The notes beneath the pieces are model-generated. The model had not been told where the DNA came from and ran no database searches. It saw only the letters and a list, made by a program, of their open reading frames with translations. A DNA stretch of 64,000 nt. Source: Aspidiotus rigidus (taxonomy: Eukaryota > Arthropoda > Insecta > Hemiptera > Diaspididae). Location of the stretch: the NCBI GenBank assembly GCA_035079385.1, contig JAVHKY010000030.1:6363001-6427000 (forward strand), in the 5' to 3' direction. The position numbers were made by a program, and so were the translations under genes. This document shows positions 41,451-54,485 of the stretch, piece by piece. Position 1 is the first letter of the stretch. Each line of letters starts with the position of its first letter.

Positions 41451-44400
41451 GCCACAAATCGCTAACCGTTCGAGATGGGTTAAAATCTCAAACGGGATTG
41501 GATCAAGGGCGTCGAGACGAACCTTGAACACCTTATTTGAACCATATATTCCACGAACCTTTTTTGAACCATATATTCCATGAACATTTTTTGAACCAAA
41601 TATTCCATGAATCACATTTTTGGCCACAAATCGCTAACCGTTCGAGATAGGTTAAGAACTCAAACGGCGTTGGATCGAGGTCTTTGAGACGCACCATGAA
41701 CACCTTATTTGAACCATATATTCCACGAACCTTTTTTGAACCATGTATTCCATGAACATTTTTTGAACCAAATATTCCATGAATCACATTTTTCGCCACA
41801 AATCGCTAACCGTTCGAGATAGGTTAAAAATTCAAACGGCGTTGGATCGAGGGCGTCGAGACACACCTTGAACACCTTATTTGAACCATATATTCCACGA
41901 ACCTTTTTTGAACCATATATTCCATGAACATTTTTTGAACCAAATATTCCATGAATCACATTTTGCGCCACAAATCGCTAACCGTTCGAGATAGGTTAAA
42001 AACTCAAACGGCATTGGATCAAGGGCGTCGAGACGCACCTTGAACACCTTATTTCAACCATATATTCCACGAACCTTTTTTGAACCATATATTCCATGAA
42101 CATTTTTTGAACCAAATATTCCATGAATCACATTTTTCGCCACAAATCGCTAACCGTTCGAGATAGGTTAAAAATTCAAACGGCGTTGGATCGAAGTCGT
42201 CGAGACGCACCCAGAACATCTTATTTGAACCATATATTCCACGAACCTTTTTTGAACAATATATTCCATGAACATTCTTTGAACCAAATATTCCATGAAT
42301 CACATTTTTCGCCACAAATCGCTAACCGTTCGAGATAGATTAAAAATTCAAACGGCATTGGATCGAGGCCGTCGAGACGCACCTTGAACACCTTATTTGA
42401 ACCATATATTCCATGAACCTTTTTTGAACCATATATTCCATGAACCTTTTTTGAACCATATATTCCATGAACATTTTTTGAACCAAATATTCCATGAATC
42501 ACATTTTTGGCCACAAATCGCTAACCGTTCGAGATAGGTTAAAAATTCAAACGGCGTTGGATCGAGGGCGTCGAGACACACCTTGAGCACCTTATTTGAA
42601 CCATATATTCCACGAACCTTTTTTGAACCATATATTCCATGAACATTTTTTGAACCAAATATTCCATGAATCACATTTTGCGCCACAAATCGCTAACCGT
42701 TCGAGATAGGTTAAAAACTCAAACGGCATTGGATCAAGGGCGTCGAGACGCACCTTGAACACCTTATTTGAACCATATATTCCACGAACCTTTTTTGAAC
42801 CATATATTCCATGAACATTTTTTGAACCAAATATTCCATGAATCACATTTTTCGCCACAAATCGCTAACCGTTCGAGATAGGTTAAAAATTCAAACGGCG
42901 TTGGATCGAAGTCGTCGAGACGCACCCAGAACATCTTATTTGAACCATATATTCCACGAACCTTTTTTGAACAATATATTCCATGAACATTTTTTGAACC
43001 AAATATTCCATGAATCACATTTTTGGCCACAAATCGCTAACCGTTCGAGATAGATTAAAAATTCAAACGGCATTGGATCGAGGGCGTCGAGACGCACCTT
43101 GAACACCTTATTTGAACCATATATTCCATGAACCTTTTTTGAACCATATATTCCATGGACATTTTTTGAACCAAATATTCCATGAATCACATTTTTGGCC
43201 ACAAATCGCTAACCGTTCGAGATAGGTTAAGAATTCAAACGGCGTTGGATCGAGGGCTTCGAGACGCATCTTGAACACCTTATTTGAACCATATATTCCA
43301 CGAACCTTTTTTGAACCATGTATTCCATGAACATATTTTGAACCAAATATTCCATGAATCACATTTTTCGCCACAAATCGCTAACCGTTCGAGATATGTT
43401 AAAAATTCAAACGGCATTGGATCAAGGGCGTCGAGACGCACCATGAACACCTTATTTGAACCATATATTCCACGAAGCTTTTTTGAACCATATATTCCAT
43501 GAACATTTTTTGAACCAAATATTCCATGAATCACATTTTTGGCCACAAATCGCTAACCGTTCGAGATAGGTTAAAAATTCAAACGGCGTTGGATCGAGGG
43601 CGTCGAGACACACCTTGAACACCTTATTTGAACCATATATTCCACGAACCTTTTTTGAACCATATACTCCATGCACATTTTTTGAACCAAATATTCCATG
43701 AATCACATTTTGCGCCACAAATCGCTAACCGTTCGAGATAGGTTAAAAACTCAAACGGCATTGGATCAAGGGCGTCGAGACGCACCTTGAACACCTTATT
43801 TGAACCATATATTCCACGAACCTTTTTTGAACCATATATTCCATGAACATTTTTTGAACCAAATATTCCATGAATCACATTTTTCGCCACAAATCGCTAA
43901 CCGTTCGAGATAGGGTAAAAACTCAAACGGCATTGGATCAAGGGCGTCGAGACGCACCTTGAACACCTTATTTGAACCATATATTCCACGAACCTTTTTC
44001 GAACCATATATTCCATGAACATTTTTTGAACCAAATATTCCATGAATCACATTTTTGGCCACAAATCGCTAACCGTTCGAGATAGGTTAAAAACTCAAAC
44101 GGCATTGGATCAAGGGCGTCGAGACGAACCTTGAACACCTTATTTGAACCATATATTCCACGAACCTTTTTTGAACCATATATTCCATGAACATTTTTTG
44201 AACCAAATATTCCATGAATCACATTTTTGGCCACAAATCGCTAACCGTTCGAGATAGGTTAAAAATTCAAACGGCGTTAGATCGAGGACGTCGAGACGCA
44301 CCTTGAACACCTTATTTGAAGCATATGTTCCACGAACCTCTTTTGAACCATATATTCCATGAACATTTTATGAACCAAATATTCCATGAATCACATTTTT

Positions 44401-44600
44401 CGCCACAAATCGCTAACCGTTCGAGATAGATTAAAAATTCAAACGGCATTGGATCGAGGGCGTCGATACGCACCTTGAACACCTTATTTGAACCATATAT
44501 TCCATGAACCTTTTTTGAACCATATATTCCATGAACCTTTTTTGAACCATATATTCCATGAACATTTTTTGAACCAAATATTCCATGAATCACATTTTTG
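41451..44600. repeat. HOR unit A4: 18 monomers, 3,150 bp, ending in h
   Basis: The order is n o a b i p4 a b i p3 q r a b b2 f g h. It is the fourth carrier of tatttcaacc (42,055). Its n monomer is the first with aaacgggattgg. The second a after q r has the private pair atactccatgcac (43,667), later found twice more to the right. c, d and e are absent, with b2 joined directly to f. From 42,682 the segment is the first copy of the 3,983-bp duplication. Confidence 0.87.
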
Positions 44601-46664
44601 GCCACAAATCGCTAACCGTTCGAGATAGGTTAAAAATTCAAACGGCGTTGGATCGAGGGCGTCGAGACACACCTTGAACACCTTATTTGAACCATATATT
44701 CCACGAACCTTTTTTGAACCATATATTCCATGAACATTTTTTGAACCAAATATTCCATGAATCACATTTTGCGCCACAAATCGCTAACCGTTCGAGATAG
44801 GTTAAAAACTCAAACGGCATTGGATCAAGGGCGTCGAGACGCACCTTGAATACCTTATTTGAACCATATATTCCACGAACCTTTTTTGAACCATATATTC
44901 CATGAACATATTTTGAACCAAATATTCCATGAATCACATTTTTGCCCACAAATCGCTAACCGTTCGAGATAGGTTAAAAATTCAAACGGCGTTGGATCGA
45001 AGTCATCGAGACGCACCCTGAACACCTTATTTGAACCATATATTCCACGAACCTTTTTTGAACCATATATTCCATGAACATTTTATGAACCAAATATTCC
45101 ATGAATCATATTTTTCGCCACAAATCGCTAACCGTTCGAGATAGGTTAAAAATTCAAACGGCATTGGATCGAGGGCGTCGAGACGCACCTTGAATACCTT
45201 ATTTGAACCATATATTCCATGAACCTTTTTTGAACCATATATTCCATGAACATTTTTTGAACCAAATATTCCATGAATCACATTTTTGGCCACAAATCGC
45301 TAAGCGTTCGAGATAGGTTAAAAATTCAAACGGCGTTGGATCGAGGGCGTCGAGACACACCTTGAACACCTTATTTGAACCATATATTCCACGAACCTTT
45401 TTTGAACCATATATTCCATGAACATTTTTTGAACCAAATATTCCATGATTCACATTTTGCGCCACAAATCGCTAACCGTTCGAGCTAGGTTAAAAACTCA
45501 AACGGCATTGGATCAAGGGCGTCGAGACGCACCTTGAATACCTTATTTGAACCATATATTCCACGAACCTTTTTTGAACCATATATTCCATGAACATATT
45601 TTGAACCAAATATTCCATGAATCACATTTTTGCCCACAAATCGCTAACCGTTCGAGATAGGTTAAAAATTCAAACGGCGTTGGATCGAAGTCATCGAGAC
45701 GCACCCTGAACACCTTATTTGAACCATATATTCCACGAACCTTTTTTGAACCATATATTCCATGAACATTTTATGAACCAAATATTCCATGAATCATATT
45801 TTTCGCCACAAATCGCTAACCGTTCGAGATAGGTTAAAAATTCAAACGGCATTGGATCGAGGGCGTCGAGACGCACCTTGAATACCTTATTTGAACCATA
45901 TATTCCATGAACCTTTTTTGAACCATATATTCCATGAACATTTTTTGAACCAAATATTCCATGAATCACATTTTTGGCCGCAAATCGCTAACCGTTCGAG
46001 ATAGGTTAAAAATTCAAACGGCGTTGGATCGAGGGCGTCGAGACACACCTTGAACACCTTATTTGAACCATATATTCCACGAACCTTTTTTGAACCATAT
46101 ATTCCATGAACATTTTTTGAACCAAATATTCCATGAATCACATTTTTGGCCACAAATCGCTAACCGTTCGAGATGGGTTAAAATCTCAAACGGGATTGGA
46201 TCAAGGGCGTCGAGACGAACCTTGAACACCTTATTTGAACCATATATTCCACGAACCTTTTTTGAACCATATATTCCATGAACATTTTTTGAACCAAATA
46301 TTCCATGAATCACATTTTTGGCCACAAATCGCTAACCGTTCGAGATAGGTTAAGAACTCAAACGGCGTTGGATCGAGGTCTTTGAGACGCACCATGAACA
46401 CCTTATTTGAACCATATATTCCACGAACCTTTTTTGAACCATGTATTCCATGAACATTTTTTGAACCAAATATTCCATGAATCACAATTTTGGCCACAAA
46501 TCGCTAACCGTTCGAGATAGGTTAAAAATTCAAACGGCGTTGGATCGAGGGCGTCGAGGTACACCTTGAACACCTTATTTGAACCATATATTCCATGAAC
46601 CTTTTTTGAACCATATATTCCATGAACATTTTTTGAACCAAATATTCCATGAATCACATTTTTC
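44601..46664. repeat. 12-monomer segment: a j k l a j k l a n o y, 2,064 bp
   Basis: The j k l a quartet again appears twice, 688 bases apart. Private changes include taagcgttcg (45,304), ccatgattcac and cgagctaggt (45,485). The last monomer is the first example of family y (gtcgaggtacacc). One l monomer ends ggccgcaaatcgc (45,980), the only change of this kind I saw. This is the second half of the first 3,983-bp copy. Confidence 0.88.
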
Positions 46665-49600
46665 GCCACAAATCGCTAACCGTTCGAGATAGGTTAAAAA
46701 CTCAAACGGCATTGGATCAAGGGCGTCGAGACGCACCTTGAACACCTTATTTGAACCATATATTCCACGAACCTTTTTTGAACCATATATTCCATGAACA
46801 TTTTTTGAACCAAATATTCCATGAATCACATTTTTCGCCACAAATCGCTAACCGTTCGAGATAGGTTAAAAATTCAAACGGCGTTGGATCGAAGTCGTCG
46901 AGACGCACCCAGAACATCTTATTTGAACCATATATTCCACGAACCTTTTTTGAACAATATATTCCATGAACATTTTTTGAACCAAATATTCCATGAATCA
47001 CATTTTTGGCCACAAATCGCTAACCGTTCGAGATAGATTAAAAATTCAAACGGCATTGGATCGAGGGCGTCGAGACGCACCTTGAACACCTTATTTGAAC
47101 CATATATTCCATGAACCTTTTTTGAACCATATATTCCATGGACATTTTTTGAACCAAATATTCCATGAATCACATTTTTGGCCACAAATCGCTAACCGTT
47201 CGAGATAGGTTAAGAATTCAAACGGCGTTGGATCGAGGGCTTCGAGACGCATCTTGAACACCTTATTTGAACCATATATTCCACGAACCTTTTTTGAACC
47301 ATGTATTCCATGAACATATTTTGAACCAAATATTCCATGAATCACATTTTTCGCCACAAATCGCTAACCGTTCGAGATATGTTAAAAATTCAAACGGCAT
47401 TGGATCAAGGGCGTCGAGACGCACCATGAACACCTTATTTGAACCATATATTCCACGAAGCTTTTTTGAACCATATATTCCATGAACATTTTTTGAACCA
47501 AATATTCCATGAATCACATTTTTGGCCACAAATCGCTAACCGTTCGAGATAGGTTAAAAATTCAAACGGCGTTGGATCGAGGGCGTCGAGACACACCTTG
47601 AACACCTTATTTGAACCATATATTCCACGAACCTTTTTTGAACCATATACTCCATGCACATTTTTTGAACCAAATATTCCATGAATCACATTTTGCGCCA
47701 CAAATCGCTAACCGTTCGAGATAGGTTAAAAACTCAAACGGCATTGGATCAAGGGCGTCGAGACGCACCTTGAACACCTTATTTGAACCATATATTCCAC
47801 GAACCTTTTTTGAACCATATATTCCATGAACATTTTTTGAACCAAATATTCCATGAATCACATTTTTCGCCACAAATCGCTAACCGTTCGAGATAGGGTA
47901 AAAACTCAAACGGCATTGGATCAAGGGCGTCGAGACGCACCTTGAACACCTTATTTGAACCATATATTCCACGAACCTTTTTCGAACCATATATTCCATG
48001 AACATTTTTTGAACCAAATATTCCATGAATCACATTTTTGGCCACAAATCGCTAACCGTTCGAGATAGGTTAAAAACTCAAACGGCATTGGATCAAGGGC
48101 GTCGAGACGAACCTTGAACACCTTATTTGAACCATATATTCCACGAACCTTTTTTGAACCATATATTCCATGAACATTTTTTGAACCAAATATTCCATGA
48201 ATCACATTTTTGGCCACAAATCGCTAACCGTTCGAGATAGGTTAAAAATTCAAACGGCGTTAGATCGAGGACGTCGAGACGCACCTTGAACACCTTATTT
48301 GAAGCATATGTTCCACGAACCTCTTTTGAACCATATATTCCATGAACATTTTATGAACCAAATATTCCATGAATCACATTTTTCGCCACAAATCGCTAAC
48401 CGTTCGAGATAGATTAAAAATTCAAACGGCATTGGATCGAGGGCGTCGATACGCACCTTGAACACCTTATTTGAACCATATATTCCATGAACCTTTTTTG
48501 AACCATATATTCCATGAACCTTTTTTGAACCATATATTCCATGAACATTTTTTGAACCAAATATTCCATGAATCACATTTTTGGCCACAAATCGCTAACC
48601 GTTCGAGATAGGTTAAAAATTCAAACGGCGTTGGATCGAGGGCGTCGAGACACACCTTGAACACCTTATTTGAACCATATATTCCACGAACCTTTTTTGA
48701 ACCATATATTCCATGAACATTTTTTGAACCAAATATTCCATGAATCACATTTTGCGCCACAAATCGCTAACCGTTCGAGATAGGTTAAAAACTCAAACGG
48801 CATTGGATCAAGGGCGTCGAGACGCACCTTGAATACCTTATTTGAACCATATATTCCACGAACCTTTTTTGAACCATATATTCCATGAACATATTTTGAA
48901 CCAAATATTCCATGAATCACATTTTTGCCCACAAATCGCTAACCGTTCGAGATAGGTTAAAAATTCAAACGGCGTTGGATCGAAGTCATCGAGACGCACC
49001 CTGAACACCTTATTTGAACCATATATTCCACGAACCTTTTTTGAACCATATATTCCATGAACATTTTATGAACCAAATATTCCATGAATCATATTTTTCG
49101 CCACAAATCGCTAACCGTTCGAGATAGGTTAAAAATTCAAACGGCATTGGATCGAGGGCGTCGAGACGCACCTTGAATACCTTATTTGAACCATATATTC
49201 CATGAACCTTTTTTGAACCATATATTCCATGAACATTTTTTGAACCAAATATTCCATGAATCACATTTTTGGCCACAAATCGCTAAGCGTTCGAGATAGG
49301 TTAAAAATTCAAACGGCGTTGGATCGAGGGCGTCGAGACACACCTTGAACACCTTATTTGAACCATATATTCCACGAACCTTTTTTGAACCATATATTCC
49401 ATGAACATTTTTTGAACCAAATATTCCATGATTCACATTTTGCGCCACAAATCGCTAACCGTTCGAGCTAGGTTAAAAACTCAAACGGCATTGGATCAAG
49501 GGCGTCGAGACGCACCTTGAATACCTTATTTGAACCATATATTCCACGAACCTTTTTTGAACCATATATTCCATGAACATATTTTGAACCAAATATTCCA

Positions 49601-50647
49601 TGAATCACATTTTTGCCCACAAATCGCTAACCGTTCGAGATAGGTTAAAAATTCAAACGGCGTTGGATCGAAGTCATCGAGACGCACCCTGAACACCTTA
49701 TTTGAACCATATATTCCACGAACCTTTTTTGAACCATATATTCCATGAACATTTTATGAACCAAATATTCCATGAATCATATTTTTCGCCACAAATCGCT
49801 AACCGTTCGAGATAGGTTAAAAATTCAAACGGCATTGGATCGAGGGCGTCGAGACGCACCTTGAATACCTTATTTGAACCATATATTCCATGAACCTTTT
49901 TTGAACCATATATTCCATGAACATTTTTTGAACCAAATATTCCATGAATCACATTTTTGGCCACAAATCGCTAACCGTTCGAGATAGGTTAAAAATTCAA
50001 ACGGCGTTGGATCGAGGGCGTCGAGACACACCTTGAACACCTTATTTGAACCATATATTCCACGAACCTTTTTTGAACCATATATTCCATGAACATTTTT
50101 TGAACCAAATATTCCATGAATCACATTTTTGGCCACAAATCGCTAACCGTTCGAGATGGGTTAAAATCTCAAACGGGATTGGATCAAGGGCGTCGAGACG
50201 AACCTTGAACACCTTATTTGAACCATATATTCCACGAACCTTTTTTGAACCATATATTCCATGAACATTTTTTGAACCAAATATTCCATGAATCACATTT
50301 TTGGCCACAAATCGCTAACCGTTCGAGATAGGTTAAGAACTCAAACGGCGTTGGATCGAGGTCTTTGAGACGCACCATGAACACCTTATTTGAACCATAT
50401 ATTCCACGAACCTTTTTTGAACCATGTATTCCATGAACATTTTTTGAACCAAATATTCCATGAATCACAATTTTGGCCACAAATCGCTAACCGTTCGAGA
50501 TAGGTTAAAAATTCAAACGGCGTTGGATCGAGGGCGTCGAGGTACACCTTGAACACCTTATTTGAACCATATATTCCATGAACCTTTTTTGAACCATATA
50601 TTCCATGAACATTTTTTGAACCAAATATTCCATGAATCACATTTTTG
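46665..50647. repeat. Second copy of the 3,983-bp HOR (23 monomers)
   Basis: The order is b i p3 q r a b b2 f g h a j k l a j k l a n o y, identical to 42,682-46,664. It shares private changes at constant offset: 43,667/47,650, 45,304/49,287 and 45,485/49,468. One difference is gccgc (copy 1, 45,980) versus gccac (copy 2). The junction lies close to 46,662-46,669, where the first y is followed by tcgccac and the second by tggccac. Confidence 0.93.
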
Positions 50648-51362
50648 GCCACAAATCGCTAACCGTTCGAGATAGGTTAAAAACTCAAACGGCATTGGAT
50701 CAAGGGCGTCGAGACGAACCTTGAACACCTTATTTGAACCATATATTCCACGAACCTTTTTTGAACCATATATTCCATGAACATTTTATGAACCAAATAT
50801 TCCATGAATCACATTTTTCGCCACAAATCGCTAACCGTTCGAGATAGATTAAAAATTCAAACGGCATTGGATCGAGGGCGTCGAGACGCACCTTGAACAC
50901 CTTATTTGAACCATATATTCCATGAACCTTTTTTGAACCATATATTCCATGAACCTTTTTTGAACCATATATTCCATGAACATTTTTTGAACCAAATATT
51001 CCATGAATCACATTTTTGGCCACAAATCGCTAACCGTTCGAGATAGGTTAAAAATTCAAACGGCGTTGGATCGAGGGCGTCGAGACACACCTTGAACACC
51101 TTATTTGAACCATATATTCCACGAACCTTTTTTGAACCATATATTCCATGAACATTTTTTGAACCAAATATTCCATGAATCACATTTTGCGCCACAAATC
51201 GCTAACCGTTCGAGATAGGTTAAAAACTCAAACGGCATTGGATCAAGGGCGTCGAGACGCACCTTGAACACCTTATTTGAACCATATATTCCACGAACCT
51301 TTTTTGAACCATATATTCCATGAACATTTTTTGAACCAAATATTCCATGAATCACATTTTTG
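49960..51362. repeat. 1,403-bp repeat, copy 1 (8 monomers): a n o y fk p4 a b
   Basis: These eight monomers include one 199-bp form. The segment overlaps the end of the second 3,983-bp copy, so it was amplified after or during that duplication. It introduces fk (50,648-50,819), an f-type head with gacgaacc joined to a ttttatgaacc tail. The n monomer has gggatt and the o monomer ends in the variant cacaattttgg. Confidence 0.92.
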
Positions 51363-52765
51363 GCCACAAATCGCTAACCGTTCGAGATAGGTTAAAAATT
51401 CAAACGGCGTTGGATCGAGGGCGTCGAGACACACCTTGAACACCTTATTTGAACCATATATTCCACGAACCTTTTTTGAACCATATATTCCATGAACATT
51501 TTTTGAACCAAATATTCCATGAATCACATTTTTGGCCACAAATCGCTAACCGTTCGAGATGGGTTAAAATCTCAAACGGGATTGGATCAAGGGCGTCGAG
51601 ACGAACCTTGAACACCTTATTTGAACCATATATTCCACGAACCTTTTTTGAACCATATATTCCATGAACATTTTTTGAACCAAATATTCCATGAATCACA
51701 TTTTTGGCCACAAATCGCTAACCGTTCGAGATAGGTTAAGAACTCAAACGGCGTTGGATCGAGGTCTTTGAGACGCACCATGAACACCTTATTTGAACCA
51801 TATATTCCACGAACCTTTTTTGAACCATGTATTCCATGAACATTTTTTGAACCAAATATTCCATGAATCACAATTTTGGCCACAAATCGCTAACCGTTCG
51901 AGATAGGTTAAAAATTCAAACGGCGTTGGATCGAGGGCGTCGAGGTACACCTTGAACACCTTATTTGAACCATATATTCCATGAACCTTTTTTGAACCAT
52001 ATATTCCATGAACATTTTTTGAACCAAATATTCCATGAATCACATTTTTGGCCACAAATCGCTAACCGTTCGAGATAGGTTAAAAACTCAAACGGCATTG
52101 GATCAAGGGCGTCGAGACGAACCTTGAACACCTTATTTGAACCATATATTCCACGAACCTTTTTTGAACCATATATTCCATGAACATTTTATGAACCAAA
52201 TATTCCATGAATCACATTTTTCGCCACAAATCGCTAACCGTTCGAGATAGATTAAAAATTCAAACGGCATTGGATCGAGGGCGTCGAGACGCACCTTGAA
52301 CACCTTATTTGAACCATATATTCCATGAACCTTTTTTGAACCATATATTCCATGAACCTTTTTTGAACCATATATTCCATGAACATTTTTTGAACCAAAT
52401 ATTCCATGAATCACATTTTTGGCCACAAATCGCTAACCGTTCGAGATAGGTTAAAAATTCAAACGGCGTTGGATCGAGGGCGTCGAGACACACCTTGAAC
52501 ACCTTATTTGAACCATATATTCCACGAACCTTTTTTGAACCATATATTCCATGAACATTTTTTGAACCAAATATTCCATGAATCACATTTTGCGCCACAA
52601 ATCGCTAACCGTTCGAGATAGGTTAAAAACTCAAACGGCATTGGATCAAGGGCGTCGAGACGCACCTTGAACACCTTATTTGAACCATATATTCCACGAA
52701 CCTTTTTTGAACCATATATTCCATGAACATTTTTTGAACCAAATATTCCATGAATCACATTTTTC
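51363..52765. repeat. 1,403-bp repeat, copy 2 (8 monomers): a n o y fk p4 a b
   Basis: This is a direct tandem copy of 49,960-51,362 with the same order, lengths and variants. I saw no difference between the copies by eye, although I did not align them base by base. It is one of the most recent-looking duplications in the window. Confidence 0.92.
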
Positions 52766-54485
52766 GCCACAAATCGCTAACCGTTCGAGATAGGTTAAAA
52801 ATTCAAACGGCGTTGGATCGAAGTCGTCGAGACGCACCCAGAACATCGTATTTGAACCATATATTCCACGAACCTTTTTTGAACAATATATTCCATGAAC
52901 ATTTTTTGAACCAAATATTCCATGAATCACATTTTTCGCCACAAATCGCTAACCGTTCGAGATAGATTAAAAATTCAAACGGCATTGGATCGAGGGCGTC
53001 GAGACGCACCTTGAACACCTTATTTGAACCATATATTCCATGAACCTTTTTTGAACCATATATTCCATGGACATTTTTTGAACCAAATATTCCATGAATC
53101 ACATTTTTGGCCACAAATCGCTAACCGTTCGAGATAGGTTAAGAATTCAAACGGCGTTGGATCGAGGGCTTCGAGACGCATCTTGAACACCTTATTTGAA
53201 CCATATATTCCACGAACCTTTTTTGAACCATGTATTCCATGAACATATTTTGAACCAAATATTCCATGAATCACATTTTTCGCCACAAATCGCTAACCGT
53301 TCGAGATATGTTAAAAATTCAAACGGCATTGGATCAAGGGCGTCGAGACGCACCATGAACACCTTATTTGAACCATATATTCCACGAAGCTTTTTTGAAC
53401 CATATATTCCATGAACATTTTTTGAACCAAATATTCCATGAATCACATTTTTGGCCACAAATCGCTAACCGTTCGAGATAGGTTAAAAATTCAAACGGCG
53501 TTGGATCGAGGGCGTCGAGACACACCTTGAACACCTTATTTGAACCATATATTCCACGAACCTTTTTTGAACCATATACTCCATGCACATTTTTTGAACC
53601 AAATATTCCATGAATCACATTTTGCGCCACAAATCGCTAACCGTTCGAGATAGGTTAAAAACTCAAACGGCATTGGATCAAGGGCGTCCAGACGCACCTT
53701 GAACACCTTATTTGAACCATATATTCCACGAACCTCTTTTGAACCATATATTCCATGAACATTTTTTGAACCAAATATTCCATGAATCACATTTTTGGCC
53801 ACAAATCGCTAACCGTTCGAGATGGGTTAAAATCTCAAACGGAATTGGATCAAGGGCGTCGAGACGAACCTTGAACACCTTATTTGAACCATATATTCCA
53901 CGAACCTTTTTTGAACCATATATTCCATGAACATTTTTTGAACCAAATACTCCATGAATCACATTTTTGGCCACAAATCGCTAACCGTTCGAGATAGGTT
54001 AAGAACTCAAACGGCGTTGGATCGAGGTCTTTGAGACGCACCATGAACACCTTATTTGAACCATATATTCCACGAACCTTTTTTGAACCATGTATTCCAT
54101 GAACATTTTTTGAACCAAATATTCCATGAATCACAATTTTGGCCACAAATCGCTAACCGTTCGAGATAGGTTAAAAATTCAAACGGCGTTGGATCCAGGG
54201 CGTCGAGGTACACCTTGAACACCTTATTTGAACCATATATTCCATGAACCTTTTTTGAACCATATATTCCATGAACATTTTTTGAACCAAATATTCCATG
54301 AATCACATTTTTGGCCACAAATCGCTAACCGTTCGAGATAGGTTGAAAACTCAAACGGCATTGGATCAAGGGCGTCGAGACGAACCTTGAACACCTTATT
54401 TGAACCATATATTCCACGAACCTTTTTTGAACCATATATTCCATGAACATTTTATGAACCAAATATTCCATGAATCACATTTTTC
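52766..54485. repeat. 10-monomer segment: i p3 q r a (b/m hybrid) n o y fk
   Basis: This segment joins the 1,403-bp repeats to the 25-mer repeats. Its a monomer carries atactccatgcac (53,579), as at 43,667 and 47,650. The b/m hybrid (53,626-53,797) has a b head joined to the m motif gtccagac. The n monomer changes to aaacggaattgg and the y monomer to ggatccaggg, both kept in all later copies. Private variants are acatcgtattt in i and aaatactcc in n. Confidence 0.87.
53626..53797. repeat. Hybrid monomer b/m
   Basis: A b head is joined to m-type gtccagacgc and cctcttttg. It is the progenitor type of the two 145-bp b/m monomers further right. Confidence 0.85.
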
